From positions 9,674,501 to 9,738,500 of the forward strand of contig JAKSXM010000007.1 of NCBI GenBank assembly GCA_022575985.1: a stretch of DNA of 64,000 nucleotides, written 5' to 3'. A program made the translations under genes and the position numbers. The notes beneath the pieces were generated by a model. That model did no database searches. It was not told the DNA's origin and saw only the letters and a list, made by a program, of their open reading frames with translations. Positions 47,583 to 58,689 of the stretch are shown piece by piece. This DNA comes from Anagrus nilaparvatae. Its lineage: Eukaryota; Arthropoda; Insecta; Hymenoptera; Mymaridae. Numbering within the stretch: position 1 is the first letter of the stretch; each line of letters starts with the position of its first letter.

Positions 47583-48833
47583 TCTCTATATATTATAAAG
47601 TTATAACCGCCGCCGCCGCTGCCGCCGCTGCCGCCGCTGTCGCATGAGCCCTTTGTGCCAATGGACCTTTTGTGCCAAAATGGACCTTTTGTGCCAAAAT
47701 GGACCTTTTGTGCCAAAATGAACCTTTTGTGCCAAAATGAGCCTATTGTGCCAAAATGGACCTTTTGTGACAAAATGGACCTTTTGGGCCAAATTGGGCC
47801 TTTTGTGCCAAAATGAACCTTTTGTGCCAAAATGAGCCTTTTGTGCCAAAATGGACCTTTTGGGCCAAAATGGACCTTTTGGGCCAAATTGGGCCTTTTG
47901 TGCCAAAATGGACCTTTTGGACCAAATTGGACCTTTTGTGCCAAAATGGACCTTTTGTGCCAAAATGAACCTTTTGTGCCAAAATGAGCCTTTTGTGCCA
48001 AAATGGACCTTTTGTGACAAAATGGACCTTTTGGGCCAAATTAGGCCTTTTGTGCCAAAATGGACCTTTTGGGCCAAATTGGACCTTTTGTGCCAAAATG
48101 AATCTTTTGTGCCAAAATGGACCTTTTGTGACAAAATGGACCTTTTGGGCCAAAATGGTCCTTCTGGGCCAAAGTGAACCTATTGGGCCAAAGTGGTCCT
48201 TTTGGGCCAATGTGGTCCTTTTGGGCCAATGCGGTTTTTTCTATATTTAACCAATTATTATAAAGTTGTTTTTTTTATATTTTTATATAATCTATATTTT
48301 TTATACTTTTTTTAAGTTTAAAATATAAGTAAAAATAAATAAAATAAATTTTTCATTTTTTTAAAAATATTTTGACTAAATTGCAAATGTTGACTAACAC
48401 ATCTTTATACTACATACAACCATCTAAAATTATACTAATACACTTTTTTTAGGTTTATTTATCATTTATGTACATATTTTAATACAGAGCTGTACTTAAA
48501 ATTTTTTTTTTTTATTTTGAAACTATAAATATTTTACCTTTTTATGGTAAAAAACAGATTTTTTTTTTCATTCAGCAGCTAAAAAAATTTAAAAAAAAAA
48601 TTTTTTTTTGGATCTCGGTAGCCTATTATTTAGTATACACAAAAACGGTCATTTTCCATCCAGCAGAATTTTATTTCATAAGAAATCGCGTTGGAGCTGA
48701 TTTTTGGACACTTTTTTTTTTTTTACTACACTGTGGTACGCCTTGCAAGTGATTATAAAAATATACTATCGCAATACTTCAATCACTCTGCCGGGGTTGG
48801 CGCGCGTAGCGCGCAGGGGGCGGAGCCCCCTAG
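47583..48833 (+). mobile_element. Non-autonomous Helitron-like element carrying a minisatellite
   Basis: Starts TCTCTATATATTATAAAG after an A and ends with two hairpins (GCGCGCGTAGCGCGC, GGGGGCGGAGCCCCC) and CTAG before a T. TC at the 5' end, hairpin plus CTRR at the 3' end, A/T flanks and no target duplication are Helitron properties. Comparison with receptor copy 2 at 63231-63290 (AGAATAACATAATTATGG against the joined flanks GAGAATA and TAATTATAT) shows an approximate empty site. No Rep/helicase is encoded. Confidence 0.65.
47650..48235. repeat. 19-bp minisatellite, about 30 units
   Basis: The unit is CCTTTTGTGCCAAAATGGA with variants (GGGCC for GTGCC; AATTGG, AATGAA, AATGAG). Because 19 is not a multiple of 3 and few stop codons arise, open frames occur on both strands in several frames (proteins of HFGTKGPFWHKRSILAQK type). 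These are artefacts of the repeat. A (CCGCCG)-like tract precedes it at 47609-47640. Confidence 0.92.
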
Positions 48834-49626
48834 TAATTATATAAAGATAAGCATAAATTAGATCTATATATAAGAATCTATAATTATATAATCAAGTGTT
48901 TGTATTTTGCATGAACATTTTCTAATTCTTTAATTATTAGTATTTTCCTACTATTTTAGTAAATTAAAAATCTTTTAAACGACATATTAAATTTATAATT
49001 ACAGTCACTTTAATTTTACCTAAGTCTTTTTTCCCTAAGTCAGCACCAGAAACGAAAATTACATCTTTTTGGCTTCTTTTAATTTATTTTGAGATACTTA
49101 TTTTATAAAGTTGATAACGAATAATATATAAATCGCGAACGTGTCAATAATTGTTGAAATCTGTAGTGAATTCAACACTAATATTTGAATATCTCAACCA
49201 CAACATTACTGAATGAGAAATGAATAAGGAAAGATGTTAATTCATATATAAAATATTTTCACAACTTTTTAAAAACTTCCAGTATTCAACGCAGTAAAAA
49301 AAAAAATAAAGTAATAAAAAATTTAATTTATATATAAATATAAAATTTGGTTTTTATGGATGGATTGAGTACTTTTCGAATCTACAACCTAAGTCTCGAC
49401 TGCATCTCGCATAGTGCTTATTTTTTTTTTTATCTTTTATTTTTACACTGGTTGATAATAGAATACAATATAAAATATTCTTATAGTAAATGATCTGACA
49501 ATAACTTCATTTTTGGTCTAAATAGAAAGCGATGCCGTACTTCTTACTTCCTGTTTAGATCATTTCTTTTTAGCGATACTTTTTATTATTGCTACAACAA
49601 TCACTAAGAGGATATACTAGTTGACA
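48834..49626. other. Downstream flank of receptor copy 1
   Basis: Searched for the short last receptor exon and none was convincing. An acceptor at about 48940 would add YFPTILVN then stop, but it has no counterpart after copy 2. The rest is A+T-rich. Confidence 0.35.
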
Positions 49627-50109
49627 ATTATACTCACATATGTGCATTTTTACGAGAAAGTACTTTTTATGAGCACCAAAAATGAAGAAAAAAAAATTTA
49701 CGAGGCCGCGACTGCCACCATGATTTTCTGGTAGTTTGAACCCTATAGAATGCAAAAAAAAGCGTGAACACGAAATCGGCGATGGATGCCAAAAACATTT
49801 TGCCACTTTTATGTCAAAAACCGTGTTTTATGTATCTGAGCTACCCCAAATTTTCAAAATAACTTTTTAGGTAAATAAAATTTTTAAAAAATAGGTAAAA
49901 AATCTGATTTCCAAGGAAAAATCACTCCAGAAGAAAAAAAAACTTTTCTTTTTCCTATGAAATTTAGCCAAGTTATCGTCGATTTAAGATTTTACTCAAA
50001 TTTGTCTTAAAAATGATTGAAATTCTATTGAAATATGTCTGTTTCTGAACTTTAAACATGCATTACTAGCTTGATTTTCATCGTAAAATAATAAATTTTT
50101 TTTTTAAAT

Positions 50110-51830
50110 TGAAAAATTTATTTTTTCTTAAAAAAGCAGACATTATTCCTGTGTTTAAGTCTGGTGATAAAAGTGCTATGATCAACTATAGGCCAATATC
50201 ACTTACATCCAATATTGTTAAGATCTTCGAAAAAGTTATTTTCATTAGATTATCTTCCTTTTTTAATAAAAACAAAATAATTTCTGAAAATTGATTTGGC
50301 TTTCTGGCTGGTATAGGAACTAAACAGGCGCTGCATAAAGTTACTGATTTGATCTATAATGGACTAAATGAGAAACAAGCAGTGCTTGGGACATTCTTAG
50401 ACCTGCCAAAAGCTTTTGATACGGTCGGCCATCATATATTGTTAAAAAAATGGAAAGATATGGAGTCAGGGGTACGCCTTTAAACCTTTTTAAAAATTAC
50501 TTACTAAATCGTCAGCATGCTGTTAAGCTTGGGGATACAAGAAGTGATTATGTTATCACTAATGTTGGAGTACTTCAAGTTTCTATTTTAGGACCTTATT
50601 TGTTTCTCATATACATTAATGATTTACTCAGTCTTGTTCCTAGAGTCTTTTCTTATGCTGATGATACAGCTGTTTTCACTGTTGAGAAAAATTGGAATTT
50701 GGCTAATTCAGCAATGATGGATTCGCTTGGATTGATTAATAAATGGTTTATGGACAATAAATTAAAACTTAATCTAGATAAGTTCAGTTTTATCACTTTT
50801 GGTAACTATGCAAATAGCTTACCAAAAAATAATTATTCTATCACAATCTCTGATTATAAGTTAACTAGAGTATCGTCTTGTAAGTATTTGGGTATATATT
50901 TTGACCAACACATGCGTTAGGATACCCATACACAAAACCTACTAAAACGAATTAAATATCTACTATTTATTTTCTGTAAGTTTAGGCACATTAACAAAAA
51001 GGTACTAAAGATTATGTATTATTCTTTGTTTCTTGGTGTAGTGTCATATGCTATTTCCATTTGGGGATGTGCATATGATAATAGACTAAAAATTTTGCAG
51101 AGCTTTCAAAAAAAAATTATAAAAATTATAAAAATTGATCCTTCGCAATTCTTGGATTTAAAACAGCTTTTCAAGCTCAATGCTTTAACACATTATTATT
51201 ATGTTCTTAAAAACTTATATAAAAATTCTACTTTCAGGACTAGAAAAGATCACATCTTGTAAGATCACACCTACTATAAACAAATCTGTTTACAAAAAAA
51301 GCCCTTACAGTATATCCTTAAAACTATATAATTTGCTCCCAAAAAACTTTAAACTGCTTGATGTATCCAATTCTAAAATTTTAAAAAAGAGATTCTTAGA
51401 GCTTTTGAGCATTTTGAATCAGTTTAATAATTAAGTAAGATATGCATTATGATTTATTATTTAAATTATACTTGCAATGTATTAAATTGTATTTAGTAAA
51501 TATATTTTATTTTAATATTGAGTATTTGAAATTTATATTAATAATTATTAAATTTATGTAAAGACTACTAGTCAATTTAACTATTGTTTTTTATAATACT
51601 AACAATAAATGTTTAATTTTATTTTTGTATTTAAATTTTATTTCTTCTTTTTTTTATTTTCTATTTACTTTAATGAATTTAATTTAATTGATATTTACCT
51701 TTCCTCGCACAGTAAAACTTTGATTTGACTCTGAGGATACGGAAATGTTTTGTATATTACTCATATTTGTTTATGTACAATTTTATATTGGTTAATAAAT
51801 AATAAATAAATAATAATAATAATAAATCAA
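50110..51830 (+). mobile_element. Decayed non-LTR retrotransposon (LINE) fragment with reverse transcriptase
   Basis: Reverse-transcriptase blocks in order: IIPVFKSGDKSAMINYRPIS, FLDLPKAFDTVGHH (motif A), VLQVSILGPYLFLIYINDL (motif B, normally GVPQGSILGP), FSYADDTAVF (catalytic YADD), then the thumb region KYLGIYFDQHMR. Breaks: TGA at 50292-50294, a one-base loss in the A-run near 50448 that shifts the frame, TAG at 50918-50920, and another shift near 51200-51260. No endonuclease domain, so it is 5'-truncated. The 3' tail is (AATAAATAAT)-like at 51795-51830. The clade cannot be fixed by eye. Confidence 0.85.
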
Positions 51831-51837
51831 TTAATTT

Positions 51838-52022
51838 TTCCCTGCGTATTCATTTCTTCAAGAAAGAAATCATTTTTATCGACCAAATTTCAATTTTTAG
51901 GTCAAAACTGTGTTAAGTAAATTTTGCTACTAACAGTTTTCAAAGGTTTTTGACCTAAATATTGGAATTCGGTAAATGACAATGATTTTTTTCATAAAGA
52001 AATGAATTGCCAGGGAAAAATG
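51838..52022. repeat. Imperfect hairpin inside the 3.1 kb element
   Basis: TTTTTCCCTGCGTATTCATT ... AAATCATTTTTATCGACCAA ... TTTTTAGGTCAAAACTG is mirrored by TTTTTGACCTAAATATTGGA ... GAATTGCCAGGGAAAAA. It starts directly after the LINE tail. Confidence 0.6.
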
Positions 52023-52783
52023 CATCGATTTAAAAAAAAAACTTATTATTTTACGATGAAAATCAAGCGAGTAATGCATGCTTAAAGTTCAGAAACAGGA
52101 ATTTTTCAATATAGAACTTCAAAATAAAAAATTATTTAAATTTTCTTATAAAATTAATTCTTGAAAAGAATTATTTTTGATAAGAAATTTACGCACTTAG
52201 TGGAACAAACAAAGTATTAATCGGTCTATTTCGGCTCTTGCGGAAATTAGTGTGAGCCATCATCAGTATAATGCACTATTTTCCGCGTAATTACAGATAA
52301 ACCAAAAAAAAAATTGATTTTAAATGGGTTTATACATACCTAAAAAGACAAACTAAACATGTGCCTCTGAGACTTCAATCTTCTATGAACACACATATTG
52401 AACTAAAACAACTAAAAGATTTCCCCCTCTCGGGAAGAATCTTTTCGTTGTTTTAGGAGAAAGATGACAAAGCAACTTTCTAGATTCCCAGATTCCCTGG
52501 AAATCAGATTTTTTACCTATTTTTTAAAAATTTTATTTACCTAAAAAGTTATTTTGAAAATTTGGGGTAGCTCAGATACTAAAAACACGGTTTTTTCCAT
52601 TAAAGTGGCAAAATCTTTTTGTCATCCATCGCCGATTTCGTGTTCACGCTTTTTTTTGCATTCTATAAGGTTCAAACTACTAGAAAATCATGGTGGCAGT
52701 CGCGGCCTCGTAAATTTTTTTTTCTTAATTTTTGGTGCTCATAAAAAGACTCTCTCGTAGAAATGTACATATAAGTACTACCT

Positions 52784-53499
52784 ATATGCATTTTCAAATA
52801 TATAAATTTTAAAGTAATAATAAACTTATTAAGTAAAAATTCTTTTTATTTTATATAGGTAATGAAATCAATTGCAAGTTATATTTCTGTACTTTTTGCT
52901 TTTACATCAAAATAAGTGTTGATAAAAGGATCTTTTTGGATATTATTGTTAGTAAAAAAAATATTAATGTACCAAAACAAATTTTTTTTAGCATAATGTA
53001 TAGTATACAAAATAAATAATAATTTAACCTAAATTGAACTAAAACTTATTTAAGAAATATCCAATCCTTCGCCAAAAGTTTCTCTGTTTACTTTTATTCT
53101 TATAAATCATGATAATTTAACAGTATATATAAAAGTCTTATTTACAGACTTTTTGTGCACCTCTTCCAAGTACTTTTTGTCAAATGTAGACATGCAAAAA
53201 TAATTTTTACTTTTTTTTTAAGCTAGTAGACACAATCTTCCTTTTTTACAGTGGTTTTAATATTTTTTCGATATTCTGATTTTCAAAATTTTCAACATAA
53301 TATTTTTTAATGTAATATTTTTTTTGTGTCAAGGTCTCAATCCATGCATAAATAAAAAAAAAGCCCTAAATCCATGCTTAAAAAAATATAATTAAATTTA
53401 AAAATTTTTTAAATATTATTCTCCAAAACAAACAAAATAATACCCGCGTGAAATATTTTAAGATATTTTTAGGATTATTGAGTGCAGCCTGTAAAAAAG
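52784..53499. other. A+T-rich DNA between two mobile elements
   Basis: No gene recognised. Confidence 0.4.
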
Positions 53500-55255
53500 G
53501 CAGCAAACTTGTAAGTTAAAATTACAAATTTAAGGGGCTACCTGTTATCTCGAAATACCTCACCAAATTATTCAACGCTTCGCTTATGAAAGGTATCTTT
53601 CCGACAGAATGGAAAAAGTCTCGAATATTGGCCCTTAAAAAAGTTTCCATCCCATCATCCCCTTCTGACTTCCGACCCATAGCATTACTGTGCTTTTTAT
53701 CGAAGGTCCTCGAAAAGCTTGCTCATGACCAGGTGATTAGCTTCTTGAATAAATCTAAAATCTTGGACTTGTTCCAAACAGGCTTTCGTAAACATCATAA
53801 TACCCAAACGGCCTTAATAAAGTTGACAGATGATATACGCATGGGTAAAGAGAAACAGCTAGCCACTCTGCTACTGCAGTTCGACTTTTCGAAGGCATTC
53901 AATAATGTCTCACCATCTAAGCTGCTCAGAAAGCTGCAAGCTGCAGGCTTCTCTAAGTCGTCCCTACATTGGTTCTGGTCGTACCTCTGTGGTCGATCGG
54001 TCTGTGTAATCTCTAAAAGCTCAACATCTGATTACCGTGATACAAACATTGGGGTGCCGCAGGGATCCGTCCTTGGCCTCTTATTGTTCTGTATTTATAT
54101 GAATGACATCAAGGACCGACTTTATGCAAACACTTACAGGTTACTATATGCTGATGACCTACAGATCTACGTACAGGTACCAGCTGCTCAAATTCAACAG
54201 GGGATTGCCATGCTTTCTGAGTCAGCAAAAATTGTAGCTTCATGGGCAGAATTAAATTGCCTGTCGTTAAACACCAAAAAGACCCAGGCTATTGTATTTG
54301 GTTCCCCTAATATTTTAAAGCTCTTTAAACTACTTAATATACCAAAGATAACAGTTAACCTTAATGGTGACAGTGTCTCCTTTGTTGATGAGGTCACTAG
54401 CCTTGGAGTCGTCCTTGTCAGTACGCTATCCTGACAGCCTCAAGTGAACCAGGTCACTAAAAAAGTTAACAGAGCTCTATATGGCCTCAGAATCATAAGA
54501 CCCTGTACGTCTCACAATCTCCGCAAACGTCTGATTGAGTCGCTTGTAGTTCCGCACTTGGATTATTGCAATGTTGTTTACTCTGATTTATCTTCTCATC
54601 TAAGTGCGCAATTACAGCGACTCTCTAACTCAGGTATTCGATACATATACGGACTAAGACGACAGGAACACATTACACCGTTCAGAAAAAGATTGAATTG
54701 GATGTGCAATCAAACCCGCACCAACTACTTTGCAGCCCTAATAATGTATAGGTTGGTACGTATGAGAGAGCCCCCTTTCCTTCTGCCCCTCTTCGAACCC
54801 TATAAGTCAGATAAGCCTTCTCGCGGCCCTCGCAAGGACTTAAAGGTCCCCACCTCTTTAAAAACTGACTGGGGTCGTAACTCGTTCCAAGTCAAATATG
54901 CTAATCTATGGAACAATATTCCACCATGCATAAGAGACCTATACTCCTACTCTCAATTTAAGAGAAGCATACGAACATACTTACATGGGTTAGAAGACTG
55001 ATAAACCAAAGAATTAACTTTAATTGACTGATAGATTGACATATTTGAGCACTTGTTAGAGAATTGACTAATATATTAATTGTATTAAATTGTATTAAAT
55101 TAGATTTATTAGAATTGACTAAAATATTTATTGTTTCTTATTTTATAATGTTTTGTATTTTCATCCAAATTTATATTTATGTTTTATATGATTTATATGT
55201 AAAGAGTGTACAATTTTGTCTTGGCAAATAAATACAATAATAATAATAAAAAAAA
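53500..55255 (+). mobile_element. 5'-truncated LINE with nearly intact reverse transcriptase
   Basis: One frame runs from about 53535 to 55001, interrupted only by TGA at 54432-54434 where a tryptophan codon (STLSW-QPQVN) is expected. Reverse-transcriptase motifs: SDFRPIALLCFLSKVLEKL, LQFDFSKAFNNVSP (motif A), IGVPQGSVLGLLLF (motif B), LLYADDLQIY (catalytic YADD). The C-terminal part (FRKRLNWMC ... RGPRKDLKVPTSLKTDWGRN ... LWNNIPPCIRDLYS) is the usual end of such LINEs. The tail ends AAATAAATACAATAATAATA. Codon usage is less A+T-biased than its surroundings, consistent with recent arrival. No endonuclease remains. Confidence 0.9.
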
Positions 55256-56574
55256 TTGCTTATTTTCTTCCTACTAAAATACTGCATGCAGAACTATAAA
55301 AAAATAATTTTTTCAGTTAATTTTCTGAACCATAACCTCACTCTCAGATACTGGTATCTGCTTGACAAACTGCTAGTTGGATTTTCTCAAGCGTCCAGAA
55401 TGGTGAGGTTTTTCAATATGATTTAAAAAAAATAGGGGCGGACCTAGGAAGATTTTCTGGAAAATGCAGGGGAGGCCCAAAAAGTTCGTCTAAAAATCGT
55501 AAACTTTCTAAATAGTAAATATATTTTTTTTTAAATACCTAATACATTTAAATAAATGCTTGAGCTTAATTACTGATTCTTTTTAAGAAAATAAATTTAA
55601 AAATTTTCCATTACTTACACTCTATGGCAGTTTTTTGTCAACTGTATGCTGAAATCTTTTTAAGTTTTAATTTTTTCTGCCATTTTTATCCTAAATCGTT
55701 TGATTTTATGAAAGGATATATTTTTGCAATTCATATAATAATTCTCAGCTTATTTTGAATGTTACAGGCTCATTAAGGAATCTCCATCAGTGTCCAGCGT
55801 TGATGATACAAATTGATGAAAAATAATGCAAAAAAAATGTACAATTTTATTACTGTTATCTTCTCTTTAAATATTTCTTGAATATATTATATTTACTTTG
55901 TGCAAAAAAAAATTTAATTGTTTAAAATAAATGTGAGTTTTAACTTTAAAAAATGGTTTTTATTCAATATTACTTATTTTTTCCATATCCTACTTAATTT
56001 TAAGAAATGATTTGATAATTGATAAAAAAGCTTTTGTCCATATATTTTATGCATATGTGGGAACATTTAAACTGTGGAGTTCCTTAGCTTGAAATTTTCT
56101 TTAATTTACTATATTTTTTGGCAAATGTTTGTCAAGCAAATTTTTTATATTTTTAAATACTTATTGCATCTTTAATTCTCGTAAAATAATGTGCTTTTGA
56201 TCTTTTTAAAATAATAAAATTTATATTATTCTACTAAGCTATAAAATTCATGATAAAATACTTTAACCTGAAACGACTAATTTTTAATTATCTTGCAAGG
56301 GCCAATTCAATTTGTAGATCCGAGAATATTTTTATTTATATCTTTAGAGCTTTTTTCATAACAAAAAAAAGAAAATTTCTAAAAAAATATAAACTAATGT
56401 CAATGTTATTTAACTCGCAAATTTTTACTGAATTCGCCCCTCTATAAGAAAATTTCTGGATCCGCCAACCATCAGTTGTATAGCTATAGCCACAGTTCTT
56501 TTTCACTAACGTTCTTCGTGTTGATGTACCTATAATAAGGTATCCTTTTATATCACCGCAGCTGGGAGGAAGAA
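55256..56574. other. A+T-rich intergenic DNA
   Basis: No gene or clear element was recognised. Confidence 0.4.
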
Positions 56575-57350
56575 AATGACTTATACTCCAGTAAAAATAC
56601 GGGTTTGCCTACACTTACGGTTGCGAATATGAGATTTGCTCTAGTATAGGTTTTTTGGGGTCGCTGAACACGAAAATCGGGGTTATTTGGCAGAGAAAAT
56701 TGCGCATCACCCTTAAATTTGCAAAAACTACCCCCAAAAGGGGGTATTTTTGATGTCATTACCTTCTGAGTTAATAGATTTATCCAAGAATTGGTTTCTA
56801 GGGGTTTTTTGGGTCGCTAATTAAGAATCTTGATCATTTTTTAAGGTAACATTAATATTTCACCCCTAAATTAGCTAAAACTACCCCCCAAAAAGGGTGT
56901 TTTCGCCATTTTCGCACTTTTTGCGGCCAAATTTGGCTCACAGGGGTTTTTTGGGTCGCTAATTAAGAATCTTGATGATTTTTTAAGGTAACATTAATAT
57001 TTCACCCCTAAATTAGCTAAAACTACCCCCCAAAAGGGGTGTTTTCGCCATTTTCGCACTTTTTGCTGCCAAATTTGGTTCATAAGGGTTTTTTGGGTCG
57101 CTGAAAACGATTTTCATGTTTATTTTAATTAATAATTATTATATCACCCCTAAATTACCGAAAACAACCCCCGAAAGGGGTGTTTTTGCTGTTTCTGCAC
57201 TTTTTACGTCAAGAAGAGGTCTAAAGAGTTTTTTGGGTCGCTGAAAACGATTTTCATGGATTTTTTAGTGAAAAATTAATATTTCACCCTTATATTAGCT
57301 AAAACTACCCCTGTAAGGGGCGCTTTTTGATGTAGAAAAGGGTTGAAAAG
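56575..57350. repeat. Tandem array of about 145-bp units (GGGTCGCTGAA/GGGTCGCTAATT satellite)
   Basis: Five units, with the TTTTTTGGG(G)TCGCT landmark near 56653, 56801, 56949, 57092 and 57231. Each unit continues TTTCACCCCTAAATTAGCTA AAACTACCCCCCAAAAGGGG TGTTTTCGCCATTTTCGCAC. Units 2 and 3 are nearly identical; the outer ones diverge. The first unit is preceded by the CTCCAGTAAAAATACGGG leader found with the solo copies at 20.7 and 47.0 kb. Confidence 0.85.
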
Positions 57351-57466
57351 AAATGCTTTCAAAATTATTGACAAAACAAAAAAAAACATTTTTTTTTATT
57401 ACATTTATGGTTCACGGACAGGTACCGGGGTTTTCTGGTTACGTATTTAACAAATGCTGCATTATA

Positions 57467-57652
57467 AAGGCTCACACACAAACTCATGGGCACGAGCAAA
57501 AAGCACACGAGCACGAGCAAAAGTAGTATATAGTGGGAGTTAGAATGGAGGGGCTAAAGAGGAGAAATTAAAAATATTAATCCCACTCTGTTCAATATTG
57601 CTCGTGCTCGTGTGCTTTTTTGCTCGTGCCCATGAGTTTGTGTGTGAGCCTT
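57467..57652. mobile_element. MITE, about 185 bp, inserted in an older repeat
   Basis: Terminal inverted repeats AAGGCTCACACACAAACTCA (continuing TGGGCACGAGCAAAAAGCAC) are mirrored at 57600-57652. It splits a repeat whose unbroken counterpart is at 37800-37960 (GCTGCATTAAATAAGC). Confidence 0.8.
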
Positions 57653-57769
57653 AAATAAACCTTAAAACAGTCTGGATTTGTATATGACGCATTATTTTTT
57701 TTTTACTACTTAACTTGGACAAAAAACTGAAAAAAAAAATTTGAAAGGACATCGATATGACCTGTGTTT

Positions 57770-58345
57770 TCTGGTAGTTTGAACCTTCAGAAATCCAAAA
57801 AAAATAGTCAACTAGAAATCGGCGATAGGTGCCAAAAAGATTTTTCCACTTTTATGTCAAAAACTGCCTTATTTCGTAACTGAGCTACCCGATTTTCAAA
57901 AATTTTTATTTTAGGGGTTTTTCATGGTATTTTTCGGGATTTTTGTTTAAAACAAGTTCAAAACTAATGGACAAAAGGATTTAGCATCGGTTTTTAGCAA
58001 TATTTTGACATTTATAAGCTAGAAAACCTGTTTTTTTTGTTGCTTTTTTTCATATTTGGTTTTAGATTAAAATTTTAGATTGGTTTTAGATTAAAACAGT
58101 CTAAGATACAAGAAAAAGTAATAAAACCAAATATGAAAAAAAGCAAAAAATAAAAACAGGTTTTCTAGCTTATAAATGTCAAAATATTGCTAAAAACCGA
58201 TGGTAAATCCTTTTTTCTATTAGTTTTGAACTTGTTTTAAACCAAAATCCCGAAAAATACCGTGAAAAACCCCTAAAATAAAAATTTTCGAAAATCGGGT
58301 AGCTCAGTTACGAAATAAGGCAGTTTTTGACATAAAAGTGGGATT
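57770..58345. mobile_element. Foldback of about 570 bp related to the 3.1 kb element arms
   Basis: Arms AACTGAGCTACCCGATTTTC ... ATGGACAAAAGGATTTAGCA ... TTATAAGCTAGAAAACCTGT are mirrored around a centre near 58095. The outer part (CTGGTAGTTTGAACC ... AAATCGGCGATAGGTGCCAA) matches the arms at 49700-49860. Confidence 0.8.
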
Positions 58346-58689
58346 TTTATAACCTAAAAATATTTATCTTAAATTTCAATTATGCTAGAAATTGGGAACT
58401 TTTTTTTATATTGTTTGGAACAATTTTTATATTTTTTAATACTGATTCTATTTTAACTTAGTTTTGTGGAGAACTTAACATAATTCTAAAACTTGGTAAA
58501 AATTTAATAAATATTTTCAGGTTATAGGAATCTGTATATGACATACGTATGACTCTTTAACTTCACTAATTGTCTTGAAACTTAAATTTGATAATTTACA
58601 ATATAATTACAATTTAAATATTAAATTGGTTTCGCGACCTTTTGAATTTTAATCGCATAGATTATTTAATACCCAATACATTTAAAATA

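Larger units (their letters stand above)
49627..52783. mobile_element. 3.1 kb inverted-repeat element interrupted by a LINE
   Basis: Arms of about 300 bases match: TTTTTATGAGCACCAAAAAT ... GAGGCCGCGACTGCCACCAT ... AAATCGGCGATGGATGCCAA ... GTATCTGAGCTACCCCAAAT on the left is mirrored at 52490-52783. A second pair (GCATTACTAGCTTGATTTTC / GAAAATCAAGCGAGTAATGC) sits further in. Between the inner pair lies a reverse-transcriptase fragment. The AAATCGGCGAT...CTGAGCTACCC arm motif is shared with 57770-58345 and with fragments at about 39850-39925 and 59765-59825. Confidence 0.78.

Noticed and set aside
47650..48235. CRISPR-like array
   Set aside because: Units are contiguous with no unique spacers; this is a eukaryotic minisatellite.
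47483..48250. Several overlapping long open frames on both strands (HFGTKGPFWHKR-type and CQNGPFVPKW-type repeats)
   Set aside because: They are produced by the 19-bp tandem repeat, which is open in several frames; no start context, splice signals or homology.
48921..48970. Last exon of receptor copy 1 (YFPTILVN-stop after an AG at about 48940)
   Set aside because: No counterpart after exon 6 of copy 2 and no match to the usual receptor C-terminus; may be chance.
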